A stretch of DNA of 64,000 nt from Kibdelosporangium aridum (GCF_900176515.1 NZ_FWXV01000006.1:496001-560000), one strand, 5' to 3'; numbered from the stretch's first letter, positions 40,156 through 49,794 are shown. Made by a program: numbers and translations. Notes: generated by a model from the sequence alone, not told the origin.

Positions 40156-42233
40156 CGGTGACCAAGACGGGGACCATCACGCGCACCCCGGAGGAGGAGA
40201 CCCGGCACCACGTGCAGAACGCGGGCCGGGTGGGTGCCGGGGTCTTCAACCCCAAACAGCTCGTCGAGAGCTTCCCGGACGCGTTGCGCAAGCTCGACCC
40301 GCGTCACCAGGCACGTAACCCGGTCATGTTCGTCGTGTGGGTCGGCTCCTTGCTGTCCACGGTGTTCGCGATCGGTGACCCGGACGTGTTCACCATCGGG
40401 ACCGCGCTGTGGCTGTGGTTCACGGTCCTGTTCGCCAACCTGGCCGAGGCTGTGGCCGAAGGCCGGGGCAAGGCACAGGCCGAGACCCTCAGGCGGACCA
40501 AGAAAGAGACGGTCGCTCGCCGGCTGGTCGAGGACGGCATCGAGGAACGCGTTCCCGGTGCTGAGCTGAGGATCGGCGATCTGGTCGTGGTCGAGGCCGG
40601 AGAAGTGATCCCCGGTGACGGTGACGTCATCGAGGGCATAGCGACCGTGGACGAATCGGCGATCACGGGCGAGTCCGCGCCGGTGATCAGGGAATCGGGT
40701 GGTGACCGTTCCGCCGTCACGGGTGGCACCACGGTTCTGTCGGACCGGATCGTGGTGCGGATATCGACGAAGCCAGGCGAGTCCTTTGTGGACAGAATGA
40801 TCGCTCTTGTCGAGGGTGCGCAGCGGCAGAAGACGCCGAACGAGATCGCCTTGACGATCCTGCTGTCGACTTTGACGATCATCTTCCTGCTCGCGGTCGT
40901 GGCGCTGCAGCCGATGGCCGGGTTCGCAGGCAGCTTGCAGTCCGTCATCGTTCTCACCGCGTTGCTGGTGTGCCTGATCCCGACCACGATCGGAGCGTTG
41001 CTGTCCGCGATCGGCATCGCTGGCATGGACCGGCTCGTGCAGCGCAATGTCCTGGCGACGTCAGGACGTGCCGTCGAGGCCGCCGGGGACGTGAGCACGC
41101 TGTTGCTGGACAAGACCGGCACGATCACCTTCGGCAACCGCAGGGCGACCGAGCTGATCCCGGTCGGACAGTCCACAGTGGAAGACTTGGCCCGCGCTGC
41201 CCGGTTGTCCAGCTTGGCGGACGGCACACCCGAGGGCCGCAGCATCGTCGAGCTGTGCACCAAGGAGTACGGCCTGCCCGCAGTCCCGACCGATCATGAG
41301 CGTGGCGGCGAGTTCGTCGAGTTCTCCGCCCAGACCCGGATGTCCGGCGTCGACCTGGACGGCACGGCGGTCCGCAAGGGCGCTGCCAGCGCGGTCAAGG
41401 CCTGGACCGGCCAGGACGTCTCGCCCGATGTGGACGAGATCGTCGATCGGATCAGCTCGCAGGGCGGAACTCCGCTGGTCGTCGCGGAGGGCACGGTGAT
41501 CCGTGGCGTGATCCGGCTGTCGGACGTGGTCAAGCCCGGCATGCGTGAGCGGTTCGACGAGCTGCGGGCGATGGGCATCAAGACCGTCATGATCACCGGC
41601 GACAACCCGTTGACCGCCAAGGCGATCGCCGAGGAAGCCGGCGTGGACGACTTCCTGGCCGAAGCCAAGCCGGAAGACAAGATGGCCCTCATCCGCAAGG
41701 AGCAAGAGGGCGGGCGGCTGGTCGCGATGACCGGTGACGGCACCAACGACGCCCCCGCCTTGGCGCAGGCTGACGTGGGCGTGGCGATGAACACCGGCAC
41801 GATGGCCGCCAAAGAGGCCGGCAACATGGTCGACCTGGACTCCAACCCGACCAAGCTGATCGAGATCGTCGAGATCGGCAAACAGCTGCTGATCACCCGT
41901 GGCGCGCTGACCACGTTCTCGATCGCCAACGACCTGGCGAAGTACTTCGCGATCCTGCCCGCGATGTTCGCGGGCATCTATCCGCAGCTGGACAAGCTCA
42001 ACATCATGCAGCTGCACTCGCCGTCGAGCGCGATCCTGTCCGCGGTGATCTTCAACGCGTTGATCATCGTGGCGCTGATCCCGCTCGCACTGCGCGGCGT
42101 GCGGTACCGGCCGTCCAGCGCGCGGTCGCTGTTGCGGCGGAACCTGCTGGTGTACGGCCTCGGCGGGATCGTCACGCCGTTCATCGGCATCTGGCTGATC
42201 GACCTGCTGGTCCGACTCATCCCTGGAATGTGA
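40152..42233 (+). CDS. kdpB: KdpB, P-type ATPase catalytic subunit
   Basis: 693 residues. It hydrolyses ATP to drive K+ uptake. P-type motifs: actuator TGES in DESAITGESAPV, phosphorylation motif DKTGTITFGNR, and MTGDGTNDAPALAQAD in the P domain. TM regions and length fit KdpB. The start ATG overlaps the kdpA stop. Confidence 0.97.
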   Translation: MTVTKTGTITRTPEEETRHHVQNAGRVGAGVFNPKQLVESFPDALRKLDPRHQARNPVMFVVWVGSLLSTVFAIGDPDVFTIGTALWLWFTVLFANLAEAVAEGRGKAQAETLRRTKKETVARRLVEDGIEERVPGAELRIGDLVVVEAGEVIPGDGDVIEGIATVDESAITGESAPVIRESGGDRSAVTGGTTVLSDRIVVRISTKPGESFVDRMIALVEGAQRQKTPNEIALTILLSTLTIIFLLAVVALQPMAGFAGSLQSVIVLTALLVCLIPTTIGALLSAIGIAGMDRLVQRNVLATSGRAVEAAGDVSTLLLDKTGTITFGNRRATELIPVGQSTVEDLARAARLSSLADGTPEGRSIVELCTKEYGLPAVPTDHERGGEFVEFSAQTRMSGVDLDGTAVRKGAASAVKAWTGQDVSPDVDEIVDRISSQGGTPLVVAEGTVIRGVIRLSDVVKPGMRERFDELRAMGIKTVMITGDNPLTAKAIAEEAGVDDFLAEAKPEDKMALIRKEQEGGRLVAMTGDGTNDAPALAQADVGVAMNTGTMAAKEAGNMVDLDSNPTKLIEIVEIGKQLLITRGALTTFSIANDLAKYFAILPAMFAGIYPQLDKLNIMQLHSPSSAILSAVIFNALIIVALIPLALRGVRYRPSSARSLLRRNLLVYGLGGIVTPFIGIWLIDLLVRLIPGM

Positions 42234-42236
42234 GAC

Positions 42237-42830
42237 ATGGTCAAGCAAGCATGGGCCGGGCTCCGGATCCTGATCGTCCTGACAGTGATCACCGGCATCC
42301 TCTATCCACTCGGCGTCTGGGCCGTCTCCCGGATCCCTGGCCTGGAATCCAACGCCGAGGGCTCGATCATCAGCCAGAACGGCCAGAACGTCGGCTCTGA
42401 GCTGATCGGCATCGACCCGGTCGCGCAAGATCCGAACCACGACCCGTGGTTCCACACCAGGCCCTCGGCGCTGGCCAAGGACCCACTGGGCCCGGCCGAT
42501 CCGAGCAGTTCACTGGCGTCGAACAAGGGCGCGGCCAATGAGGACTACGTCAAGGTCGTGCAGGAACGCAAGGACGCCATCGCCAAACGCGAAAACGTGG
42601 ACCCCTCGCGGGTGCCGGCGGACGCCGTGACCGCGTCCGGATCGGGCTTGGACCCGCAGATCAGCCCGGCGTACGCCCGGCTGCAGGCGCCCCGGGTGGC
42701 CGTCCAGAACGGCATGACCGAGGCCGAGGTGAACGCCCTGATCAGCGAGAACACCACGCAGGGCATCGGTGATCCCGGGGTGAATGTGCTCAAGCTCAAC
42801 CTCGCCGTCGCGGCCATGAAGCGCGGGTGA
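42237..42830 (+). CDS. kdpC: KdpC subunit
   Basis: 197 residues: one N-terminal TM segment (about 8-30; ILIVLTVITGILYPLGVW) and an extracytoplasmic domain with the typical HTRPSA and SGSGLDPQISPAYARLQ motifs. KdpC raises the ATP affinity of KdpB in the complex. It starts three bases after kdpB and overlaps kdpD by four (GTGA). Confidence 0.96.
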   Translation: MVKQAWAGLRILIVLTVITGILYPLGVWAVSRIPGLESNAEGSIISQNGQNVGSELIGIDPVAQDPNHDPWFHTRPSALAKDPLGPADPSSSLASNKGAANEDYVKVVQERKDAIAKRENVDPSRVPADAVTASGSGLDPQISPAYARLQAPRVAVQNGMTEAEVNALISENTTQGIGDPGVNVLKLNLAVAAMKRG

Positions 42831-45403
42831 ACGGCCCGAGAGCGCACACTGACGACGTGGACTACAAGCGTCGTCGCGGAGAGCTGCGGATCTACCTGGG
42901 TGCCGCACCCGGTGTCGGGAAGACCTTCGCCATGCTCGGCGAGGCCCACCGGCGCCGGGAGCGCGGCACCGACGTGGTCGTCGGCCTGGTCGAGACGCAC
43001 GGCCGGGCCAAGACCGCGGACCTGCTCAACGGTCTCGAAGTGATGCCGCGCAAGCACATCGAGCACCGTGGGAAACAGTTCGACGAGCTGGACGTCGACG
43101 CCGTGCTGGCCCGCAAGCCGGAGGTCGCGGTGGTCGACGAGCTCGCGCACACCAACATCCCCGGCTGCCGCAACGCCAAGCGCTGGCAGGACGTCGAGGA
43201 GCTGCTGGAAGCCGGGATCGACGTGTTGTCCACGGTGAACGTGCAGCACCTGGAAAGCCTCAACGACGTCGTCGAGCGGATCACCGGCGCCCGCCAGCAC
43301 GAGACCGTGCCCGACGGCGTGGTACGCCGGGCCGAGCAGATCGAACTGGTCGACATCACGCCGGAGGCGCTGCGCAGAAGGCTCGCGCACGGCAACGTCT
43401 ACCCGGCGCACAAGATCGACGCCGCGCTGGCCAACTACTTCCGGCCCGGCAACCTGACCGCGTTGCGCGAGCTGGCTTTGCTGTGGGTGGCGGACCAAGT
43501 GGATGTGGCGCTGCGGCGGTACCGGGCGGAGAAGGCGATCACCGACACCTGGGAGGCCAGGGAACGCGTGGTCGTGGCGATCACCGGCGGCAAGGAGAGC
43601 GAGACGCTGATCCGGCGCGGCAGCCGGATCGCGGCCAGAGCGGGTGCCGAGCTGATGGTCCTGCACATCCTGCGTGGCGACGGCCTCGCCGGGGTGAGCC
43701 CTGGCGCGTTCGGCAAACTCCGCAAGCTGACCGAGGATCTCGGCGCGACCTTCCACACGGTCGTCGGCGACGACGTGCCCACGGCGATGCTCGACTTCGC
43801 GCGGGGCGTCAACGCGACGCAGCTCGTGGTCGGCACTTCCCGGCGGTCCCGGCTGGCCAGGGTGTTCGACGAGGGCATCGGTGCGGCCGTGGTCCAGCGG
43901 TCCGGGCCGATCGACGTGCACATGGTCACCCACGAGGAATCCGGTGGCCGGCTGCGCGCGAAGCTGGCCCGTAGCCCGATTTCACGTCGCCGCCGGATCG
44001 TCGGGTGGTCGCTGTCGGTGGTGCTGCCCGCGTTGGCCACGGCGATCGGTGTTTGGCTGCGGGACGACCTGATCCTGTCGACGAACGTCATCGACTACTT
44101 CCTGGCCACGATCATCGTCGCGCTGGTCGGTGGCCTGGGGCCCGCGCTGTTCGCGTCATTGCTGAGCGCCGCCTTGCTGAACTTCTTCTTCACTGAGCCG
44201 CTCTTCACGCTGACCGTCGACGCACAGCAGAACGTCGTCACGCTCATCGCGATGGTCGTCGTCGCGATCATGGTCGCGGTCGTGGTCGACGGTGCGGCGC
44301 GCCGGGCCGAATTGGCGGCCAGGGCACGGACCGAGGCCGCTTTGCTGGCGTCCTACTCGCGGACTGTGCTGACGCATGACCAGCCGCTGAACAGGTTGCT
44401 GGACAAGGTCAGGGAGAACTTCGGCCTGAATTCGGTGGCACTGCTGGAGAAAACCGACGGCGAGTGGAACCGGGTGGCGTGCGTCGGCGAAAGCCCGTGT
44501 GACGAGCCCGATGAGGCCGATGTGGACATCCCCGTCACCAACGACGTGCATTTGGCGTTGCGTGGCAAGGCATTGCCCGCGCACGATCGTCGAGTCCTCG
44601 AAGCGGCGGCAGGCCAGGCTCTGCTTGCGCTGCGCCAGCAGCGGATGGCCGCGCAGGCAGATCAGGCGCAACGCCGCGCGGAGACCACCGAGCTGCGGAC
44701 CGCTTTGCTTTCGGCCGTGGGGCACGACTTGCGCACGCCGTTGACCTCGATCAAAGCCGCGGTGGGCAGTCTGCGCGCGCCCGATCTGGCGCTGTCCGAG
44801 CAGGACACCGCGGAGCTGCTGGAGACCGTCGAGGAGTCCGCCGACCGGCTCGCGGGACTGGTGGACAACCTGCTCGACTCGTCAAGGCTGGCCACCGGAG
44901 CGGTCGAACCCCGGATGAAGGCCGTCGGGTACTACGAGGTCGTGGCTCGTGCACTGTCCGGTTTGGATGGACGCAACACGGTCGCGGTCGACGTGGACGA
45001 GCGGCTGCCGTTGGTCCGCGCCGACGTCGGCCTGCTGGAACGAGTGATCGCCAACGTCGTGGACAACGCGGTACGGCACGGGACTTTGGTGCCGCGCCGC
45101 AACGTCGACGTGGACGGCGACGGCCGGGTGAGCGTGGACGAACCGTCGGTCGCATTGCGCGCCAGCGCATACGGCGATCACGTCGAGCTCTGGGTGGTGG
45201 ATCACGGGCCCGGTCTGCCGAAGGGCTCGGCACCGACTGTTTTCCAGCCGTTCCAACGACTTGGCGACCGCGGCACCGGCGTCGGGCTGGGGTTGTCCGT
45301 GGCGAAGGGCTTCACCGAGGCGATGGGTGGCACGATCAGAGCCGAGGACACCCCCGGCGGCGGGCTGACCGTCGTGATCTCACTTCCGGAGGCGAAGTCA
45401 TGA
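42827..45403 (+). CDS. kdpD: KdpD, sensor histidine kinase
   Basis: 858 residues. In order: KdpD domain with Walker A GAAPGVGKT (about 25-35) and HTNIPGCRNAKRWQDVEELL; a Usp-like domain (about 245-365); four closely spaced TM helices (about 390-490); a GAF-like region; HisKA with His near residue 632 in VGHDLRTPL; and HATPase_c with NVVDNAVRHG and GLGLSVAKGF. It senses low K+ or salt stress and phosphorylates KdpE. The N-terminal domain is where c-di-AMP or Usp proteins act in other bacteria. The GTG overlaps kdpC; a GTG at 42857 is possible. Confidence 0.95.
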   Translation: MNGPRAHTDDVDYKRRRGELRIYLGAAPGVGKTFAMLGEAHRRRERGTDVVVGLVETHGRAKTADLLNGLEVMPRKHIEHRGKQFDELDVDAVLARKPEVAVVDELAHTNIPGCRNAKRWQDVEELLEAGIDVLSTVNVQHLESLNDVVERITGARQHETVPDGVVRRAEQIELVDITPEALRRRLAHGNVYPAHKIDAALANYFRPGNLTALRELALLWVADQVDVALRRYRAEKAITDTWEARERVVVAITGGKESETLIRRGSRIAARAGAELMVLHILRGDGLAGVSPGAFGKLRKLTEDLGATFHTVVGDDVPTAMLDFARGVNATQLVVGTSRRSRLARVFDEGIGAAVVQRSGPIDVHMVTHEESGGRLRAKLARSPISRRRRIVGWSLSVVLPALATAIGVWLRDDLILSTNVIDYFLATIIVALVGGLGPALFASLLSAALLNFFFTEPLFTLTVDAQQNVVTLIAMVVVAIMVAVVVDGAARRAELAARARTEAALLASYSRTVLTHDQPLNRLLDKVRENFGLNSVALLEKTDGEWNRVACVGESPCDEPDEADVDIPVTNDVHLALRGKALPAHDRRVLEAAAGQALLALRQQRMAAQADQAQRRAETTELRTALLSAVGHDLRTPLTSIKAAVGSLRAPDLALSEQDTAELLETVEESADRLAGLVDNLLDSSRLATGAVEPRMKAVGYYEVVARALSGLDGRNTVAVDVDERLPLVRADVGLLERVIANVVDNAVRHGTLVPRRNVDVDGDGRVSVDEPSVALRASAYGDHVELWVVDHGPGLPKGSAPTVFQPFQRLGDRGTGVGLGLSVAKGFTEAMGGTIRAEDTPGGGLTVVISLPEAKS

Positions 45404-46086
45404 CGAAGGTGCTGGTGGTCGACGACGAGCCACAGATCGTCCGCGCACTGCGGATCAACCTGTCGGCCCGCGGGTACCAAGTGATCACCGCGCACGACGG
45501 CGCGGCGGCGCTGCGCGCGGCCGCCGAGGGCAAACCGGACGTGGTCGTGCTTGACCTTGGCCTGCCGGACATCGACGGCACCGAAGTGATCGCCGGCCTG
45601 CGCGGCTGGACGACCGTGCCGATCATCGTGCTGTCCGCGCGCACCGACTCCGGCGACAAGGTCGAGGCACTGGACGCGGGCGCGGACGACTACGTGACCA
45701 AGCCCTTCGGCATGGACGAACTCCTGGCGCGATTGCGGGCGGCCGTCCGGCGCTCCACAGTGGCCGGTCCAGGCGAGGAAGAGGCCGTGGTCGACACGGG
45801 CTCGTTCATCGTGGACCTCGCGGCGAAGAAGGTGCTCAAGGAAGGCACCGAGGTCCACCTGACCCCGACCGAGTGGGGCGTGCTGGAGGTCCTCGTCCGC
45901 AACAAGGGCCGGTTGGTCGCGCAGAAACAGCTGTTGCAGGAGGTCTGGGGGCCTGCGTACGCGGCCGAAACCCACTACCTGCGGGTCTACCTGGCGCAGT
46001 TGCGGCGCAAACTCGAGCCGCAGCCGTCCCAGCCGAAGCACCTGCTCACCGAACCAGGCATGGGTTACCGCTTTGAGGTGAATTGA
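45400..46086 (+). CDS. kdpE: KdpE, response regulator
   Basis: 228 residues. The receiver domain has VVDDEPQI, the phosphoacceptor Asp near residue 52 in VVVLDLGLPD, and the conserved Lys in VTKPFGMDELLARL. An OmpR-type winged helix (LTPTEWGVLEVLV; THYLRVYLAQLRRKLE) follows. It activates kdp on phosphorylation by KdpD. It overlaps kdpD by four bases and is the last gene of the operon, 2 bp before a convergent stop. Confidence 0.96.
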   Translation: MTKVLVVDDEPQIVRALRINLSARGYQVITAHDGAAALRAAAEGKPDVVVLDLGLPDIDGTEVIAGLRGWTTVPIIVLSARTDSGDKVEALDAGADDYVTKPFGMDELLARLRAAVRRSTVAGPGEEEAVVDTGSFIVDLAAKKVLKEGTEVHLTPTEWGVLEVLVRNKGRLVAQKQLLQEVWGPAYAAETHYLRVYLAQLRRKLEPQPSQPKHLLTEPGMGYRFEVN

Positions 46087-46088
46087 TC

Positions 46089-46835
46089 CTAGGTCCACGC
46101 CACGGGATTGCCGGTCGCCACGGACACTTCGCACAGAATCCGCAGTGACTCGACGATGGGCTCGAAGTACGCGGGCGTCAGCGTCCGGGAGGCGACGGCA
46201 AAGCGTTGACCGGTGAACGGCTTGTCGGGCCACACCACCGAACGCTCACCATCGGTCAGGGTGGCTCGGCCGTTCTCGACGATCTGCTCGAATCGGGCTG
46301 TCCGGAACTTCGGCTGCCCGTCCACCTGCAGGAAGAACCCGCTGGGAGTCACGCCTGACCGGTAACCAGGTCCCTGGCAGACGACTCCGTCGTAGGACGG
46401 GACGTAGACCATCACGGTGGCGGCGGTGTCCTCGTTCACCAGCCGGGTCTCCTCGCCTACCTGGGGTTGAGCGTTGAAATAGGCGAGTTCGTCCAGCACG
46501 ACGGCTGCCGCCGCCGCGGGCATCTGCCCGCCGTTGGCTTCGGGCAAGTTTGCCTTCAGCGCTGGGAAATGCTGCCAGCCGACGTGCTTCAACGCCGTTT
46601 GGAAGAGCCGGTACGCGCTCCAGTTCGCCACGCGTTCCTCGGCCGCTTCCATGTTCGGGTGGGGACATGCGTCGTACTGCCACCGGTCGACGGCCATCGA
46701 GTTCTCGAGGGTGTCGTGCTCGTCGACGATCTCGAACATGCTGTTCTCGACCCGCAGCCATTCGGCCGGGATCGGCGGTGGGGTGGCCAGCCCGTCCTGC
46801 CAGCAGCGGCACATCACGAATGCGTCCAGCCCCAC
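46089..46835 (-). CDS. Hypothetical protein, unrecognised family
   Basis: 248 residues from the GTG at 46835 (GLDAFVMCRCWQDGL; GGGAGA just upstream). I recognise no domain. It is soluble-looking, with no signal or TM segment. It has a CRCWQDG motif near the N-terminus, a central YPxx-like region with SAYRLFQTALKHVGWQHFP, and GYRSGVTPSGFFLQVDGQ further on. It lies 16 bp downstream of the hydrolase gene on the same strand, so the two are probably co-transcribed. Confidence 0.7.
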   Translation of the reverse strand: MGLDAFVMCRCWQDGLATPPPIPAEWLRVENSMFEIVDEHDTLENSMAVDRWQYDACPHPNMEAAEERVANWSAYRLFQTALKHVGWQHFPALKANLPEANGGQMPAAAAAVVLDELAYFNAQPQVGEETRLVNEDTAATVMVYVPSYDGVVCQGPGYRSGVTPSGFFLQVDGQPKFRTARFEQIVENGRATLTDGERSVVWPDKPFTGQRFAVASRTLTPAYFEPIVESLRILCEVSVATGNPVAWT

Positions 46836-46851
46836 CGGTTCTCCCAGCTGA

Positions 46852-47616
46852 TCAGCCCTTGTAGAACGAGGCCAGCTCCGGCGCGAGCACCTCGTTGGGA
46901 ACACCATGCCATTCGCCTTCAAGGCGTTTGTGCACGGCATTGGGGATCAGCTTGGCGACCTGCTCGACGCCGTCGTGCATGTCCTTGCCGGTGGCCGTGC
47001 TGTCGAGCACCAACGTGGGCGTCGGGACCGCCGTGATGTGCTCCGGGCTCGTGGTTCCCGCGATCGTCCAGTCGTACGGGTAGGTGTGCGCGATCTTCTC
47101 GAGCATCGGCTTGATCGGGTCCATCTGGGCCATGATCTCTTCCGGCACGCCGATGACCTGGTGGAAGAGGTCCACCGCTGCGCCTCGTTTCCCCTCCGCG
47201 ACAAGGGCTTCCAGCTGTTCCCGGACTTCGTCGTCGTGTTCGTCCGAGCCGCCGTACGGTGGTTCGAACACCGCGAGCCGGGTGATCGGCAGGCCGCTCG
47301 CGGCTGCCCGCATGACGAGCAAGGCGCCCGACGACCAGCCGTAGACGCTGGCCTGCCCGCCCGCCGCGTCGATCACGGCGGCGAGGTCCTCGATCTCACG
47401 CTCGACCGCGTAGGGCTGGTTGTCCGTGCTCAGGCCCCGCCCGCGACGGTCGTAGGTGTAGGTCGTGAAGCCTTCCTTGGCGATCAAGTCGGCCAAGGGG
47501 CGCAGCGAATTGAAATCACGGTAACCGCCCGCGGCGTCCACCAAGATCACGGCGGGCCCCGTGCCTTCGCGTTCGTAAGCGATCTTGGTGCCGTCCGCGG
47601 ATACTGCCGTGCCCAT
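46852..47616 (-). CDS. Alpha/beta-hydrolase
   Basis: 254 residues. The nucleophile elbow is GWSSGA near residue 95 (a Trp variant of GxSxG). YTYDRRGRGLSTDN is the usual strand before it, and EGEWHGVPNE probably holds the catalytic His. No signal peptide. ATG 47616 is preceded by AGAGAGGAC. This group includes many esterase-like enzymes of unknown substrate. It heads a probable two-gene operon with the downstream hypothetical gene. Confidence 0.84.
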   Translation of the reverse strand: MGTAVSADGTKIAYEREGTGPAVILVDAAGGYRDFNSLRPLADLIAKEGFTTYTYDRRGRGLSTDNQPYAVEREIEDLAAVIDAAGGQASVYGWSSGALLVMRAAASGLPITRLAVFEPPYGGSDEHDDEVREQLEALVAEGKRGAAVDLFHQVIGVPEEIMAQMDPIKPMLEKIAHTYPYDWTIAGTTSPEHITAVPTPTLVLDSTATGKDMHDGVEQVAKLIPNAVHKRLEGEWHGVPNEVLAPELASFYKG

Positions 47617-47828
47617 AACGGTGTCCTCTCTTTGCGGTGTTCTGCTGAGAGGTAGACGGTCCGCGCGGCGCAAACTCATCGGTTAGGCCGAAAGTGGTGC
47701 CGGTATAACGTCCCGGTTACGGGTGATCACACGATCGGGCGGTTTTTGTTGCTTTGGACCAGACCATTCCGAGATTCTTTCATATGTGGAGGGCCTGTTC
47801 GCCAGCGACGACGAAGAAGGTGAGCAGT

Positions 47829-47924
47829 GTGAATGAGTGCCCAGTCTGTCTCGGGTCGGGAATGGCACCCAATCGCAGGGACTATTGTCGTGCCTGTGGC
47901 GGTGTCGGCCAGGTACCCAAGTGA
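47829..47924 (+). CDS. Zinc-knuckle protein, first part (frame broken at 47922)
   Basis: A 31-codon frame reads NECPVCLGSG then YCRACGGVGQVPK and stops at TGA 47922-47924. Both cysteine pairs follow the DnaJ-type CxxCxGxG pattern. AAGGTGAG is a fair ribosome-binding site for the GTG at 47829. The next CxxCxGxG motif continues in the +1 frame immediately after the stop, so this is either a separate small protein or the first half of a frameshifted gene. Confidence 0.5.
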   Translation: MNECPVCLGSGMAPNRRDYCRACGGVGQVPK

Positions 47925-48216
47925 GTGCCCGATGTGCCAGGGCGCGGGCGTGTTGCGGTGGCAACAGCCTTGCCCCGACGGGGTGCTGCGCGAACTAGAG
48001 CACCCGTGCCCCAATGGTTGTGGTGACGGCTGGCGCCATCCCAATGCGGAGAACAACCAGGTCATCGAGGTTGTCGCGGACCACGGTGGCGAACTGGAGC
48101 AAGCCGAGGACGATCGGCCGAGCCGCCGCATCGGCCGCGTCGATCAGGCCAACACCCTCGGCGGCGAGTTCGTCGCCACCGCATTGGAAGCTTGGGGTTT
48201 CACCGGGAAAGAATGA
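47902..48216 (+). CDS. Zinc-knuckle protein, second part (+1 frame)
   Basis: The frame reads SECPMCQGAG, PCPDG and PCPNGCGDGW, again DnaJ-like cysteine motifs, then a polar tail ending WGFTGKE. Possible own starts are GTGs at 47890, 47896 and 47902; none has a good ribosome-binding site. Joined to the previous frame by skipping one base at AAG-T-GAG, it would give a ~128-residue protein with four CxxCxGxG-like knuckles. Function unknown; zinc binding is inferred. Confidence 0.5.
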   Translation: MSARYPSECPMCQGAGVLRWQQPCPDGVLRELEHPCPNGCGDGWRHPNAENNQVIEVVADHGGELEQAEDDRPSRRIGRVDQANTLGGEFVATALEAWGFTGKE

Positions 48217-48230
48217 TCATTTTCCGACAG

Positions 48231-48256
48231 GCCGCCGAGTCCGCGGGCTCGGCGGC
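48231..48256. terminator. Strong hairpin after the zinc-knuckle gene
   Basis: GCCGCCGAG (48231-48239) pairs perfectly with CTCGGCGGC (48248-48256) around an 8-nt loop, followed by TTTG. It stands 15 bp after the stop at 48216 and faces the convergent CAP gene. Confidence 0.75.
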
Positions 48257-48393
48257 TTTGTCGTCCAAGAAACCGCATTCTTACGGATTCGCGATCGAGA
48301 ACTGATCAGTATTCAGCGAGCCTGCCGCTGCCTTCAAGCCGCGCACGGGCGTGCGCTCTCGATAGTGAAAACCTGTTTCAGAAATGCGTGCTG

Positions 48394-49161
48394 TCAGAAG
48401 CCGAAGTTCTGGGTCCAGTAGAAGCCGTTGGTGTCCACACCGACACCGATCGTCTTGAACCCGCACCTGAGGATGTTCTCGCGGTGTCCGTCGGACTTCA
48501 TCCACGCGTCCATCACGGCCTTGGCGGTTCGCTGGCCCTGCGCGATGTTCTCGCCACCCGGCCGGGGATAACCCTCTGCCCTGATGCGGTCGGCGAAAGA
48601 CCTGTTGTCCTTCGACGTGTGCGAGAAGTAGTCCTGCTCGGCCATGTCACTGCTGTGCTTCTGGGCCGCCCTGGTCAACCGGTCGTCGACGGTCAGCGCG
48701 CCGCACTGCGGCACGAACTGGCTGCGGGCCTGGTTGACCAACTGGACGACTTCGCCTGCCAGGCCTGGACTCGGGGCATCCGGCTGGGGCGGCGGTGCGG
48801 GCTGCTGGGGCTGCGTCGGGGACGGCGACGGCTTGGCCGAGCTGCTTGGCGGCTGGGACGGGCTGCCAGACGAGGGCGGGGCCGAGGAACTGCTCGCCGG
48901 GCTCGACGTTGTCGGGGATGTCGAGCCGGTGGCTCCGGGGGAACTTGATTCGGCGGACAGTGCCTTCGCCGAATCGGAGGGCGGGGGTTCGTCCGTCTGT
49001 CTGGCGTTGTCAGCGCCTTCGTAGCCGATAGCCAGTGGAACTTGGGGGGATTTTCCACTGGGCAGGGCCAAAAAGGTCGCCCCACCGGCGATTGCCGCTC
49101 CTGCGGCGAGCGCGGTGAGGCTTACCATGATCGTGGCGCGTCGGGGTCGCGTTTCACTCAC
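48394..49161 (-). CDS. CAP (SCP/PR-1)-domain surface protein
   Basis: 255 residues from the GTG at 49161. A short basic N-terminus and one TM or signal segment (about 12-33) are followed by a ~90-residue Ser/Pro/Thr-rich linker and a CAP domain (about 135-255). CAP marks are LVNQARSQ, CGALTVDDRLTRAAQKHSSDMAEQDYFSH, GENIAQGQ, the WMKSDGHRENIL helix and YWTQNFG. Two cysteines (QCGAL, RCGF) could form a disulfide. CAP proteins bind lipids or act on the envelope; the exact role is unknown. Its neighbour has a similar TM-plus-linker build. Confidence 0.9.
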   Translation of the reverse strand: MSETRPRRATIMVSLTALAAGAAIAGGATFLALPSGKSPQVPLAIGYEGADNARQTDEPPPSDSAKALSAESSSPGATGSTSPTTSSPASSSSAPPSSGSPSQPPSSSAKPSPSPTQPQQPAPPPQPDAPSPGLAGEVVQLVNQARSQFVPQCGALTVDDRLTRAAQKHSSDMAEQDYFSHTSKDNRSFADRIRAEGYPRPGGENIAQGQRTAKAVMDAWMKSDGHRENILRCGFKTIGVGVDTNGFYWTQNFGF

Positions 49162-49260
49162 GGTCGCGCAACGTACCACTAACGGGTGATCTCCACAGCC
49201 TTCCGGACGCATTTTGCTAGGAACGGCAGCTCAACGCGTTTTCCGGCGTATGGCGGAATT

Positions 49261-49794
49261 TCAGCCGGTCGTAGGTGGTGGCGGCTCGGTCGTCGGTGTA
49301 GTCGACGAAGGCGGCGGCGAGACGATGGTCGACCCAGGCGGCGTCTTCGTCGGCTCCGTGGGCGTCGGGGTCGGCGTGGGCGCGCCGGGGTTGCCCGGGT
49401 TGGGCGGCGGTGGGGCCGGCTGGTTGGGCTGTCCCGCCGGCTGGTTCGGCTGCTGCGGGTTGTTCGGCCTGTCGGGCCGGTTCGACGGCGAGTTGCCGTC
49501 CGAAGGCGCGTCGGAGGGCGTTTCCGTGGCCGATGTGTCCGTCGACGACGTGTCGGACGAGGACGGCCCAGGGCGTGGGGTGCTGCGGGGCGCGTTCACC
49601 TGCGAGATGTTGGTGTTCGAGTCGTGCCCCGGCTGTGCCTCGCCGCCGCCCGCCACCGCGAAGCTGGCCAGCGCCGCGCACGCGGTGGCGACACCGACGC
49701 CGGCCGCCGCGAGCAGCGCGTAGGAACGTTTGCTGCCGGGCCTGGTCTCGTCAGCCGGGGGCTGGACCTCGGTCCGGTCGGGTGTTTCGGCCAT
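49261..49794 (-). CDS. Single-TM protein with Pro/Ser/Thr-rich extracellular region
   Basis: 177 residues from the ATG at 49794 (GAGGAGGAG upstream). A ~28-residue cytoplasmic head is followed by one TM segment (SYALLAAAGVGVATACAAL) and a long disordered tail rich in Pro, Ser, Thr, Asn and Gln (for example NPQQPNQPAGQPNQP) without a folded domain. It is probably wall-spanning and possibly glycosylated (inference). Same strand as and 100 bp upstream of the CAP gene. Confidence 0.7.
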   Translation of the reverse strand: MAETPDRTEVQPPADETRPGSKRSYALLAAAGVGVATACAALASFAVAGGGEAQPGHDSNTNISQVNAPRSTPRPGPSSSDTSSTDTSATETPSDAPSDGNSPSNRPDRPNNPQQPNQPAGQPNQPAPPPPNPGNPGAPTPTPTPTEPTKTPPGSTIVSPPPSSTTPTTEPPPPTTG

